Source of the DNA: DASZVB01 sp036272055
GTDB taxonomy: Bacteria; Myxococcota_A; Polyangia; Polyangiales; Polyangiaceae
Reading direction: 5' to 3'
NCBI GenBank assembly: GCA_036272055.1
Contig: DATAZL010000078.1
Span: 1-64,000 of the forward strand
Length of the DNA: 64,000 bases
Shown here: positions 39,801 through 47,533 of the stretch, piece by piece
Layout: each line of letters starts with the position of its first letter
Numbering within the stretch: position 1 is the stretch's first letter
The notes under the pieces: model-generated
Seen by the model: only the letters and a program-made list of their open reading frames with translations
Told to the model about the DNA's origin: nothing
Databases searched by the model: none
Position numbers and translations under genes: made by a program

Positions 39801-40970
39801 TCAGCCTGTGGATCCAGCGACGAGACGGCCGTAGAGCGCGGCGTGCTCGGCGGCGACGGCGGGCCAGCTCGTGCGCTTCGCGAAATCCTCGACGGCGCTC
39901 CGCGCGGCTTCGCGGAGCGATTCGTCCTCGTACACGCGGCGCATCGCGCGGGCCCACGCGGAAGCGTCCGCGGGGTCGACGATCAGCTCGTCGAGCGCGC
40001 TGAACAACGCTTTCGCCTCGACGAACTTGGGGCCCTTTGCGGCGAGCACCGGCCGACGGAAACCGACGGCTTGGTGGAACACGCCGCTCGCCGAGCCATA
40101 GGTCTGCCGGTGCGGCAACAGGATGACGTCCGACGCCGCGTACACGTCGTCCACGCGTTCCGGCGGGACGTACTCGTCACGGATGTCGACCCGGTCCTTC
40201 GCGGACGAGAGCGCGACGCGCGCACGGATGGCACCCACGTAGAGATGATTGTACCAGCGGTCGCCCCACGGCATCCCCATCACGAGGATACGCGCGCGCG
40301 GCATGTCCTTCGCGGCGCGCAGGAAGCCCTCGACCGCCGTGTGGACGTTCTTGTACCGGTGAATGAAGCCGAAGAACGTGAACAGGAACACGTCTTCCGG
40401 AATGCCGAGTGCAGCGCGCGCCTGCGGGAGCGGCACCGCCTCTGCGACGCCTGTGCCGTGCGGAATGACGCTGATCTTCCGCTGCGGGATACCCTGCTGC
40501 AGAAGCTCGCTCTCCATGCCGGCGGAGTGGTGAACGACGAGCTGCGCGTGCTCGGCGAGGGCGCGATGAAAGCTCTGCGTCGTGGGACGTCGCGTGAACC
40601 GACGCCAGGCGCGCGCGCCGTACACGGTATGCAGCGTCACGAGCGGGCGTATGCCGGCCTCGTCGAGCCGCTTCACGATCGACGGCAGGCGCGCATCTTC
40701 CCCGAACAGATCCGGCGCGTACTGAAAATGCAGGACATCGCACTTCGCGGCCCGGGCTGCCTCGAGCACGACGTCGCCGTAATCCGTGTCCCGACGGTAC
40801 ACACGCCGTACGTCGAGCGGCCCGACCGAGCCGACGGCGACCCCGTCGTCCTCCGCCGCCACGAACGGGAGCTCTGCGCCGCCCTCGAGCAGCGCCTCAC
40901 CGAGCTTTCTCGTGTAGATGCCGATCGCGCAGCGCATCGGCGGGTAGGTGCTGACGAAGCCGATGCGCAA
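39801..40970 (-). CDS. Glycosyltransferase family 4
   Basis: This 389-residue GT-B enzyme starts MRIGFVSTYPPMRCAIGIYT at a TTG codon. The conserved GT4 N-terminus fixes this start although the initiation codon is rare. Core motifs are VISVIPHGTG-like (ISVIPHGTGVAEAV), FTFFGFIHRYKNVHTAVEG and LPHRQTYGSASGVFHQAVGFRRPVLA, the last lacking the first Glu of the usual E-x7-E. It may transfer mannose or rhamnose, given the adjacent gmd-rmd pair, but donor and acceptor are not determinable here. It is divergent from the zinc-ribbon gene. Confidence 0.86.
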   Translation of the reverse strand: MRIGFVSTYPPMRCAIGIYTRKLGEALLEGGAELPFVAAEDDGVAVGSVGPLDVRRVYRRDTDYGDVVLEAARAAKCDVLHFQYAPDLFGEDARLPSIVKRLDEAGIRPLVTLHTVYGARAWRRFTRRPTTQSFHRALAEHAQLVVHHSAGMESELLQQGIPQRKISVIPHGTGVAEAVPLPQARAALGIPEDVFLFTFFGFIHRYKNVHTAVEGFLRAAKDMPRARILVMGMPWGDRWYNHLYVGAIRARVALSSAKDRVDIRDEYVPPERVDDVYAASDVILLPHRQTYGSASGVFHQAVGFRRPVLAAKGPKFVEAKALFSALDELIVDPADASAWARAMRRVYEDESLREAARSAVEDFAKRTSWPAVAAEHAALYGRLVAGSTG

Positions 40971-41044
40971 AGCGCGCGGAAGCTAGGCTCAAAATCCGAT
41001 GGGCGCAAGCGCCCGGCTCCGCTTGCTGTAAACTCCCTCGCACC

Positions 41045-41701
41045 ATGAGTTCGCAGCCCTTCACGCGGAATTACACGGACCACTCCAGCGACACCGGGTT
41101 CCAGTTCGAATTCTTCTGCGACAAGTGCGGGAGCGGACACCGGTCGGAGTTCCAGACGAACTCGCTCGGCTTCGCAGCGCAGATGGTGAAGGCCGCCGGC
41201 GCGCTCCTCGGCGGCGAGGTCGCGCGTGCCGGCTGGGGCGCTGACTACATGAAGGACGCCTTCCGCGGGCCGGCGTGGGACTCCGCGTTCAAGCACGCCA
41301 TCGAGGAGTGCCGCCCGAGGTTCAAGCAGTGCACGATGTGCGGCAAGTGGGTCTGCCCCGAGGTGTGCTGGAATCACGAGCGCGGGCTCTGTGAGGACTG
41401 CGCGCCGGACCTCGGTGAGCACGCGGTGGCGCTGCAGGCGCAGGTCGCCGTCGAGCAGGCCGGCGAGCAAGCCCGCAAGGTCGATCAGATGCGCGGCTTC
41501 GACGTGCAGCAGAAGCTCTCGGCGCCGAGCAGCTGCGCCAAGTGTCAGGCGTCGCTCGCGCCGAGCGCGCGGTTCTGCGCCGCGTGCGGCACTGCCGTCA
41601 CCGCCGTAGCCGCCCCAGGGCCGAAATTCTGCACGGGCTGCGGTACGCACTTGCAGGCAGGCGCAAAGTTCTGTCAGCAGTGCGGAACCGGCGCGACGTG
41701 A
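41045..41701 (+). CDS. Zinc-ribbon domain protein
   Basis: This 218-residue protein is built around zinc ribbons. There is a first CDKCG pair near residue 25, CTMCGKWVC and CEDC in the middle, and two C-terminal double-zinc-ribbon units (CAKCQASLAPSARFCAACG and CTGCGTHLQAGAKFCQQCG). The C-terminal ribbons are the common DZANK/zinc_ribbon_2 type. There is no signal peptide or membrane segment, so it is probably cytoplasmic. No function can be assigned. A hairpin AGCCCGG/CCGGGCT follows at 41732-41761. Confidence 0.82.
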   Translation: MSSQPFTRNYTDHSSDTGFQFEFFCDKCGSGHRSEFQTNSLGFAAQMVKAAGALLGGEVARAGWGADYMKDAFRGPAWDSAFKHAIEECRPRFKQCTMCGKWVCPEVCWNHERGLCEDCAPDLGEHAVALQAQVAVEQAGEQARKVDQMRGFDVQQKLSAPSSCAKCQASLAPSARFCAACGTAVTAVAAPGPKFCTGCGTHLQAGAKFCQQCGTGAT

Positions 41702-41731
41702 CGTCCAGCTTGCGCCGTCGGCGGACCTGGT

Positions 41732-41761
41732 AGCCCGGATCATTCGCCGGCCCGCCGGGCT
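41732..41761 (+). terminator. Hairpin after the zinc-ribbon gene
   Basis: AGCCCGG (41732-41738) and CCGGGCT (41755-41761) form perfect 7-bp arms 30 bp after the stop. The 16-nt loop is itself GC-rich, and no U tract follows. A possible terminator only. Confidence 0.35.
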
Positions 41762-41809
41762 CAACCGTTGCTCGCGCGTCGGGGGTAGGGCTACCCTGCG
41801 CGCCACTCC

Positions 41810-43921
41810 ATGTCCGCTCCTCGCCGTCTCGTTTCTGCCGTCGCCGCGCTCGGGTTGTTCGCTTGCCAGCAGCCGGCCAAAGCGCCCGTCGCGCCGACTC
41901 CCAAGGTCGCCGCGGTCGACGCCGCGCGGCTCACCGCCGCGTCGGGCGACGTCGCGAACTGGCTGACCCACGGCCGCACTTACGACGAGCAACGCTACTC
42001 GCCGCTCGCGCAGGTCACCACGGACAACGTCAAGGACCTCTCGCTGGCCTGGTACGTGGACCTCGACACCGACCGCGGTCAAGAGGCGACGCCGCTCGTC
42101 ATCGACGGCGTGATGTACTCGACGAGCGCGTGGAGCAAGGTGCAGGCAGTCGACGCCGCGACGGGCAAGGAGCTCTGGCAGTACGACCCGCACGTGCCTG
42201 GTGAGACGGGCGTGCGCGCCTGCTGCGACGTCGTGAACCGCGGCGTGGCCGCGTGGAACGGCCGAATCTACGTCGGCACCCTCGACGGACGTCTCGTCGC
42301 GCTCGACGCCGCGACGGGCAAGGAGGTGTGGTCCGTCGTCACCGTCGATCAATCGAAGCGCTACACGATCACGGGGGCGCCCCGGATCATCAAGGGCAAG
42401 GTGCTCATCGGCAACGGCGGCGCGGAGTTCGGCGTGCGCGGCTACATCTCCGCTTACGACGCGGACACCGGCAAGATGGTCTGGCGCTTCTACACGGTGC
42501 CCGGAGATCCGTCGAAGCCGTTCGAGTCGCCGGTGCTGAAGCAAGCGGCGGCCACGTGGGCCGGCGAGTGGTGGAAGCAGGGCGGCGGCGGCACGGTGTG
42601 GGACTCCGTCGCGTACGATCCAGAGCTCGACCTGCTCTACGTCGGAACCGGCAACGGCTCCCCGTGGAACCAGCGCGTGCGGAGCGCGAACACCGGCGAC
42701 AATCTCTTCCTGTCGTCGATCGTCGCTCTGCGTCCCGACACCGGCGAGTACGTCTGGCACTACCAGGAGACGCCCGGCGATCAGTGGGACTACACGGCGA
42801 CGCAGCATATCGTGCTCGCGAACCTCATGATCGACGGACAGCTCCGCAAGGTGCTCATGCAGGCGCCGAAGTCGGGGTTCTTCTACGTCCTCGATCGCAC
42901 GAACGGGAAGCTCATCTCCGCCGAGCCGTACGCGATGCTCAACTGGGCGAAGGGCGTCGATCTCGCGACGGGCAGACCGAACATCGATCCGAACGCGTAC
43001 TACTCGAAGACGGGTAAGCCGTGGCTCGCGCTGCCGGGACCGTACGGCGCGCACAACTGGCAGCCGATGAGCTTCAGTCAGCAGACCGGGCTCGTGTACA
43101 TCCCGGCGCTCGACACCGGGTTCGCGTACATCGACAACCCCAAGTTCACCCCCCAGTCCCTCGGCTTCAACCTCGGTCTCGACATGGCCTCGGCGAGTAT
43201 GCCGCAGGATCCCGTCGTGAAGGCGCAGGTGCTCGCGTCGATCCACGGCTACCTGAAGGCGTGGGATCCCGTCGCGAAGAAAGAGGTGTGGCACGTGTCG
43301 CACGAGGGCGCGTGGAACGGTGGCGTGCTGTCGACCGCGGGTGGGCTCGTCTTCCAGGGTGATGCGACCGGAACTTTCGCGGCGTACGGCGCGCGCGACG
43401 GCAAGCCGCTCTGGTCGTACTCGGCGCAGACCGGCGTGATCGCCGCGCCGATGAGCTACGCCGTTGCCGGCATTCAATACGTCGCGATCGTCGTCGGGTG
43501 GGGCGGCACCTATCCACTCAGCGGCGGTGAGCTCGCCAAGAAGGGCAGCCTCGGCGTGAACCGGAGCCGCATCCTGGCTTTCAAGCTCGGAGGGGCAGCA
43601 CAGCTACCCGCGCCGAAGCTCGATAACGCAGCGGTGCCGGAAGCGCCGCCCCGCTTCGGCGACGAGGCGACGCTCGCCGAGGGAAAGGGCCAATATTCGC
43701 ACTTCTGCGGGACGTGCCACGGCGATGCGGTGGTCGGCGGAGGCGTCGTTCCCGATCTCCGCAACGCGCTCGCGATCCGGAAGGCGGATAGCTTTGCTTC
43801 CATCGTCCTCGGCGGCTCGCTGAAGGATCAGGGAATGGTCGGCTTCTCGGACGTGCTCACGCCCGCGCAGGCCGAGGCGATCCGCGCTTACGTCGTCGGT
43901 CGCGCCAACGACCCGCGCTGA
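41810..43921 (+). CDS. Quinohaemoprotein alcohol dehydrogenase (PQQ plus c-haem), lipoprotein
   Basis: This 703-residue protein is an eight-bladed PQQ dehydrogenase fused to a C-terminal cytochrome c, the type II quinohaemoprotein layout. The vicinal disulfide pair is C138-C139 in RACCDVV. The PQQ-domain blades show tryptophan-docking repeats such as VDAATGKELWQYDP and LDAATGKEVWSVVT, and ETPGDQWDYTATQH carries a catalytic-type Asp. The haem motif is C633-GT-C636-H637, with a possible Met ligand in KDQGMVGF. The N-terminus has lipobox GLFAC, so it is a periplasmic lipoprotein rather than the usual soluble protein. It would oxidise alcohols and pass electrons to a cytochrome. Confidence 0.92.
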   Translation: MSAPRRLVSAVAALGLFACQQPAKAPVAPTPKVAAVDAARLTAASGDVANWLTHGRTYDEQRYSPLAQVTTDNVKDLSLAWYVDLDTDRGQEATPLVIDGVMYSTSAWSKVQAVDAATGKELWQYDPHVPGETGVRACCDVVNRGVAAWNGRIYVGTLDGRLVALDAATGKEVWSVVTVDQSKRYTITGAPRIIKGKVLIGNGGAEFGVRGYISAYDADTGKMVWRFYTVPGDPSKPFESPVLKQAAATWAGEWWKQGGGGTVWDSVAYDPELDLLYVGTGNGSPWNQRVRSANTGDNLFLSSIVALRPDTGEYVWHYQETPGDQWDYTATQHIVLANLMIDGQLRKVLMQAPKSGFFYVLDRTNGKLISAEPYAMLNWAKGVDLATGRPNIDPNAYYSKTGKPWLALPGPYGAHNWQPMSFSQQTGLVYIPALDTGFAYIDNPKFTPQSLGFNLGLDMASASMPQDPVVKAQVLASIHGYLKAWDPVAKKEVWHVSHEGAWNGGVLSTAGGLVFQGDATGTFAAYGARDGKPLWSYSAQTGVIAAPMSYAVAGIQYVAIVVGWGGTYPLSGGELAKKGSLGVNRSRILAFKLGGAAQLPAPKLDNAAVPEAPPRFGDEATLAEGKGQYSHFCGTCHGDAVVGGGVVPDLRNALAIRKADSFASIVLGGSLKDQGMVGFSDVLTPAQAEAIRAYVVGRANDPR

Positions 43922-43979
43922 CACGGCGGCCGATACCCGAGTGGCCTACGGCGACATGGGGAGTGCTAAAACGCGACTC

Positions 43980-45320
43980 ATGATGACCCGAGGGCTTCTC
44001 TTCCTTTCCACGCTCACGCTGGCCGCCTGCTCTTCCGACAAGGCGGCGACCGGCGTCGGCACCGACGGCGGTGTCGCCGATGGTGCAACCCCCACCCCGA
44101 CTGCGACGACCGACGCGACGCCACCGCCATCGACCGACGCGGGCACGCATCACATCGACCGCTCGCACCTGAAGTCGACCGGAACCACCGGGACGCTCGA
44201 TTACTCCGATGCGGCGACCTGGGCGTGCCTCCCCGGCAACGACCCGAACGAGTGTCACGACGACATCGACGCGACGGAGTTCCTCAAGGACAACACGACG
44301 CAGATCGACAAGCACACGATCCTGAAGGATCCGCCGTTCGACTGCTTTTACGTCTATCCGACGGTCGCCCTCGGCGGCGGCGGCAACATGACGGACTTCT
44401 CGGACATCAGCCTGGTGCTCGATCCGCTGCTCGCTCAGGCCGCCCGCTTCACCCAGCTCTGCGAGGTGTACGCGCCGCTCTACCGTCAGGTGTCGCTCTC
44501 GTTCGGCGGCGGGGCCGCGGCCGACGCCGGAGCCGCCGCCGGTGATGCCGGAGCCGCGGACGCGGGCGCAGCCGGGTTCCCGATCAGCGGTGACGCGACG
44601 CTCGCGTACGGCGACGTCGAGGCCGCGTTCAACTACTACATGGCCCACTACAACAAGGGCCGTAAGTTCGTGCTCATGGGGCACTCGCAGGGCACGGCGA
44701 TGCTGACGCAGCTCATCATCAACAAGTTCGACAAGGACGCGGACCTTCGCAAGCAGCTCATCTCGGCGCTGCTCATCGGTGGCTCCATCCAGGTGCCCGT
44801 CGGCAAGGACGTCGGCGGGACGTTCCAGAACATCCCGCTCTGCACGAAGCCCGCGCAGACCGGCTGCGTCGTCGCGTACAACAGCTTCGCGAAGGACGCG
44901 CCGCCCGGGACGAACTCGCTCTTCGGCAAGCCGACCGGCGCGGGGCTCATGAACGCCTGCACGAACCCGTCGCTCCTCGCGGGCAACAGTGGCCGTTACA
45001 AGGGCAGCTACAGCCCGGTGAAGTTCTTCGACGCCGCGTTCAAGCCGGATCTACCCGACACGGTGGTGCCCACCGTATCGACACCGATCACCATGGTGCG
45101 GGACATGTTCACCGGTGCCTGCAAGAACGAGAACGGCTTCAGCTACCTCGAGATCGACACCGACCAGACCAGCGACGACAAGCGCCCGATCCCGCCGTAC
45201 CGAACGTCGGGCGCCGAAGGCATCGGCTTCGGCATGCACATCGAGGACTACAGCATCGAGCAAGACGACCTGCTCGACACCGTCTCGCAGCAAGCAAAGG
45301 CAGTACTCGGGGGGCCTTAG
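43980..45320 (+). CDS. DUF3089 (lipase-like) lipoprotein
   Basis: This 446-residue protein has lipobox LTLAAC, a Thr/Pro/Asp-rich linker, and a DUF3089 alpha/beta-hydrolase core. The nucleophile elbow is GHSQG in RKFVLMGHSQGTAMLTQL, and the N-terminal family region includes DCFYVYPTV. A low-complexity insert made of repeated Ala/Asp/Gly occurs near residue 180. It may be a surface esterase or lipase, but activity is not shown for the family. ATGs at 43956, 43980 and 43983 are all possible starts. The last four residues and the stop (Gly-Gly-Pro-TAG) are encoded by the following GC-rich repeat, indicating that the original 3' end was replaced. Confidence 0.83.
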   Translation: MMTRGLLFLSTLTLAACSSDKAATGVGTDGGVADGATPTPTATTDATPPPSTDAGTHHIDRSHLKSTGTTGTLDYSDAATWACLPGNDPNECHDDIDATEFLKDNTTQIDKHTILKDPPFDCFYVYPTVALGGGGNMTDFSDISLVLDPLLAQAARFTQLCEVYAPLYRQVSLSFGGGAAADAGAAAGDAGAADAGAAGFPISGDATLAYGDVEAAFNYYMAHYNKGRKFVLMGHSQGTAMLTQLIINKFDKDADLRKQLISALLIGGSIQVPVGKDVGGTFQNIPLCTKPAQTGCVVAYNSFAKDAPPGTNSLFGKPTGAGLMNACTNPSLLAGNSGRYKGSYSPVKFFDAAFKPDLPDTVVPTVSTPITMVRDMFTGACKNENGFSYLEIDTDQTSDDKRPIPPYRTSGAEGIGFGMHIEDYSIEQDDLLDTVSQQAKAVLGGP

Positions 45321-45544
45321 CCCCCCGCAGCTTCGCCTTCGGCGAACTGCTCCCCCCGCCGCCCTTCGGGCGTGCTCGCTTTGCTCGCGGGGATTACCTG
45401 TGACGGGATGGCGGAAATTGACGGCGTGGGGTTGGTTTGTGGGGGGGCCTTGGCCCCCCGCAGCTTCGCCTTCGGCGAACTGCTCCCCCCGCCGCCCTTC
45501 GGGCGTGCTCGCTTTGCCCGCGGGCGATTACCTGTGACGGGATG
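45309..45544 (+). repeat. Duplicated 134-bp GC-rich repeat between convergent genes
   Basis: Two copies of a module set (M1 palindrome, TTCGCC/GGCGAA hairpin, C run, GCTCGC-type tail) start at 45309 and 45442. Each ends in the same 19-bp tail, GATTACCTGTGACGGGATG, at 45392-45410 and 45526-45544. The first M1 reads GGGGGGCCTTAGCCCCCC, one base different from the consensus, and its TAG is the stop codon of the DUF3089 gene. The array ends 8 bp before the methyltransferase stop. Confidence 0.92.
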
Positions 45545-45552
45545 CGTTCGGC

Positions 45553-46566
45553 TTACTTCGCGCGGGCTACGACGAACATGAACTCGGGGACCCACCGCTG
45601 TAAAAAGACGAAGGGGAAGCCGAGCATGGACGCCAGGAAGCGACCCATGAACTTGTCGTTGATGTCGAACTTGAAGCCGAGCGCGAGCAGGATACTCGAG
45701 CCGATGTAGAGCGGCACGGTGAACGGGTCGACGCGCACCATCTCGAACCCGCACTCATCGAGCATCCGCGAGAGGGTCGTGGGCGTGAAGTAGACGAGGT
45801 GGCGGGGGACATCGAGGTTCCACCACTTGTTCTTGAACGTCTTCGCGGGCCAGCCGGTGATGTCCGGCACCTCGATGGCGAGATGCGCGCCCTTCTTCAT
45901 CACGCGGCGCGCCTCCTCGAGCGTCTTCCGTGGATCGGACTCGTGCTCGAGGTATTCCATCATCGTCACGACGTCGTAGCTGCCCTCCGGGATGCCGGAC
46001 GTCGAGAGGGTCCCCTTGATGATCGGCATCTTGAGCCGGTCACGCACGAAGGCGACCATCTCTTCCTTGAAGTCGAGGCCGGTGCCGACGACACCGCGGG
46101 TCTGCTTCATCGAATAGAGCAGATCGTTCATGCCGCAGCCGACGTCGAGCACCTGCGCTTCGGGCTTGAGACGACCCGACGTGCGTTCGAGGAACGCGAT
46201 GCGACGCCGCTGGATGGCCGTCAGAAACCAGCGCAAGATCGGGCGGAAGAGCGGAAAGCCCTCCTCGGGCGGGACGTAGCAGAAGTAATTCTCCGGGTAG
46301 TGGGCCCCGAGTGACTCGAACGTCGGACGCGGATTCGTGAACTGGAGCTCGCAGCTACGGCAGCGGACGACGCTGTATTTTCCGTCGCGATGAAAGACGA
46401 GATCGCTGCCCTGGAACAGCACCTCGGCGTCGTTCTTCCCACACAGGGGACAGGCGATCTCTTCCTGTGTCTCCCCGTTGTCGGGATTGACGAACTTGCG
46501 GAGCACGTGAGTGCGCCCGGCGTTCTCCGCCCTGGCGGGCGCGCCCGTTTCGGCTGCCGCGGTCAT
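45553..46566 (-). CDS. Zinc-ribbon plus class I SAM methyltransferase
   Basis: This 337-residue protein has an N-terminal zinc ribbon (CPLCGKND, then VVRCRSCELQFTNPRP) and a Methyltransf_23-type domain. That domain has QVLDVGCGMNDLLYSM as SAM motif I, a Glu/Asp-rich second strand, SYDVVTMMEYLEHESDPRKTL, and a methyltransferase tail with PDITGWPAKTFKNKWWNLDVPRHLVYF. This two-domain form is common in surface-glycan and natural-product clusters, where it methylates a sugar or lipid. The ATG at 46566 is preferred to a GTG at 46578. The C-terminus is rich in aromatic hydrophobic residues. Substrate unknown. Confidence 0.87.
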   Translation of the reverse strand: MTAAAETGAPARAENAGRTHVLRKFVNPDNGETQEEIACPLCGKNDAEVLFQGSDLVFHRDGKYSVVRCRSCELQFTNPRPTFESLGAHYPENYFCYVPPEEGFPLFRPILRWFLTAIQRRRIAFLERTSGRLKPEAQVLDVGCGMNDLLYSMKQTRGVVGTGLDFKEEMVAFVRDRLKMPIIKGTLSTSGIPEGSYDVVTMMEYLEHESDPRKTLEEARRVMKKGAHLAIEVPDITGWPAKTFKNKWWNLDVPRHLVYFTPTTLSRMLDECGFEMVRVDPFTVPLYIGSSILLALGFKFDINDKFMGRFLASMLGFPFVFLQRWVPEFMFVVARAK

Positions 46567-46748
46567 GACTCGACACACTGATCACGCATGCGGAATCTTC
46601 CAAGCCTGTCATACGAGTTCGAGGCCAGTCAAGGCGCGGGCCGGTAACCGCTTCCGGCGGTAAGGGCATTCCTCGCAGCGTTGCGCGCGTTCCTGTATAT
46701 TCGCGGGTCTCGCGTCCGGGGGAGACACGAGAACAACGGAGGACGCAC

Positions 46749-47453
46749 ATGCATGGATCAACGGTAGTCTTGACGGCCCTCCTGACGTCGGTGCTGACGA
46801 CGACGGGCACGATGTACGTCATCGAGCACTTCGACATCCTGCACAAGGACGCCGGGCCGGAAGCGATTGTGCCCGATCTGCGCGGGCTGCCGGAGGCGGA
46901 CGCGCGCGCCAACGCCGCGGCGTCGCACATCGCGTTGCTCATCGCGTCACGCGAGCCGTCGCCGGACGCCAAGCCGGGCAGCGTGGTGCGCCAGTCGACG
47001 CCGGCCGGGCAGCACGTGCCCCACGACTACTCGATGAGCGTCGTGCTCGCCGAGGAGGTGTTCAAGGTGCCCGCCGTCGCGGGGCTCGCCGTGGCGGACG
47101 CGAAGCAGCAGCTCGATCAGCGTGGCTACTCCGGCGACGTCGCGATGATCCCGAGCGACAAGGTCGATCTGGGCATCGTCGTGGACCAGGCGCCGAAGGC
47201 CGATGTGGTCCTCGCAAAAGGGAGCGTCGTGAAGCTCCAGGTATCGAGCGGGCCCGACATCGTGCCCGTCCCCAAGGTCATCGGCACGAGCATCACCGAG
47301 GCGCAGAAGACGCTCGACAAGCTGAACCTGAAATCGGTCGTGCGATGGATCTCTCAGGGAGAGACGCCGACCTACGTCGTCCTCAGTCAGAAGCCGCTAC
47401 CGGATGAGAAAGTGAAGCCCGGCACGGAGATCACCCTCGTCGCCTGCCGCTGA
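46749..47453 (+). CDS. Membrane-anchored PASTA-domain protein
   Basis: This 234-residue protein has a start with a strong GGAGG site (46738-46742). The N-terminal transmembrane segment VVLTALLTSVLTTTGTMYVI is followed by three PASTA domains (for example EAIVPDLRGLPEADARANAA, FKVPAVAGLAVADAKQQLDQ, IVPVPKVIGTSITEAQKTLD). PASTA domains in Gram-positives bind peptidoglycan or muropeptides as the sensor part of Ser/Thr kinases. Here no kinase or transpeptidase domain is attached, so it is a free PASTA protein facing the periplasm. Its ligand is unknown. It is divergent from the methyltransferase gene. Confidence 0.88.
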   Translation: MHGSTVVLTALLTSVLTTTGTMYVIEHFDILHKDAGPEAIVPDLRGLPEADARANAAASHIALLIASREPSPDAKPGSVVRQSTPAGQHVPHDYSMSVVLAEEVFKVPAVAGLAVADAKQQLDQRGYSGDVAMIPSDKVDLGIVVDQAPKADVVLAKGSVVKLQVSSGPDIVPVPKVIGTSITEAQKTLDKLNLKSVVRWISQGETPTYVVLSQKPLPDEKVKPGTEITLVACR

Positions 47454-47470
47454 GCGCTGTCGTGTCGTGC

Positions 47471-47511
47471 AAAAAACTCCGGCGACTCTCGTAGGGGGAG
47501 AGCCGCCGGAG
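47471..47511 (-). terminator. Rho-independent terminator of the di-haem DUF1111 gene
   Basis: On the minus strand, 14-bp arms (CTCCGGCGGCTCTC / GAGAGTCGCCGGAG on that strand, one mismatch) enclose a 7-nt loop and are followed by six T residues (47471-47476). It lies 22 bp after the stop at 47534, the classical arrangement, and is the clearest intrinsic terminator in the window. Confidence 0.85.
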
Positions 47512-47533
47512 CACCGAGAGCGATGCGCGTTGG

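Noticed and set aside
40673..43477. A 934-codon open frame on the minus strand opposite the quinohaemoprotein gene
   Set aside because: It has no recognisable motif. The plus-strand product has CC disulfide, PQQ propeller and CxxCH signatures.
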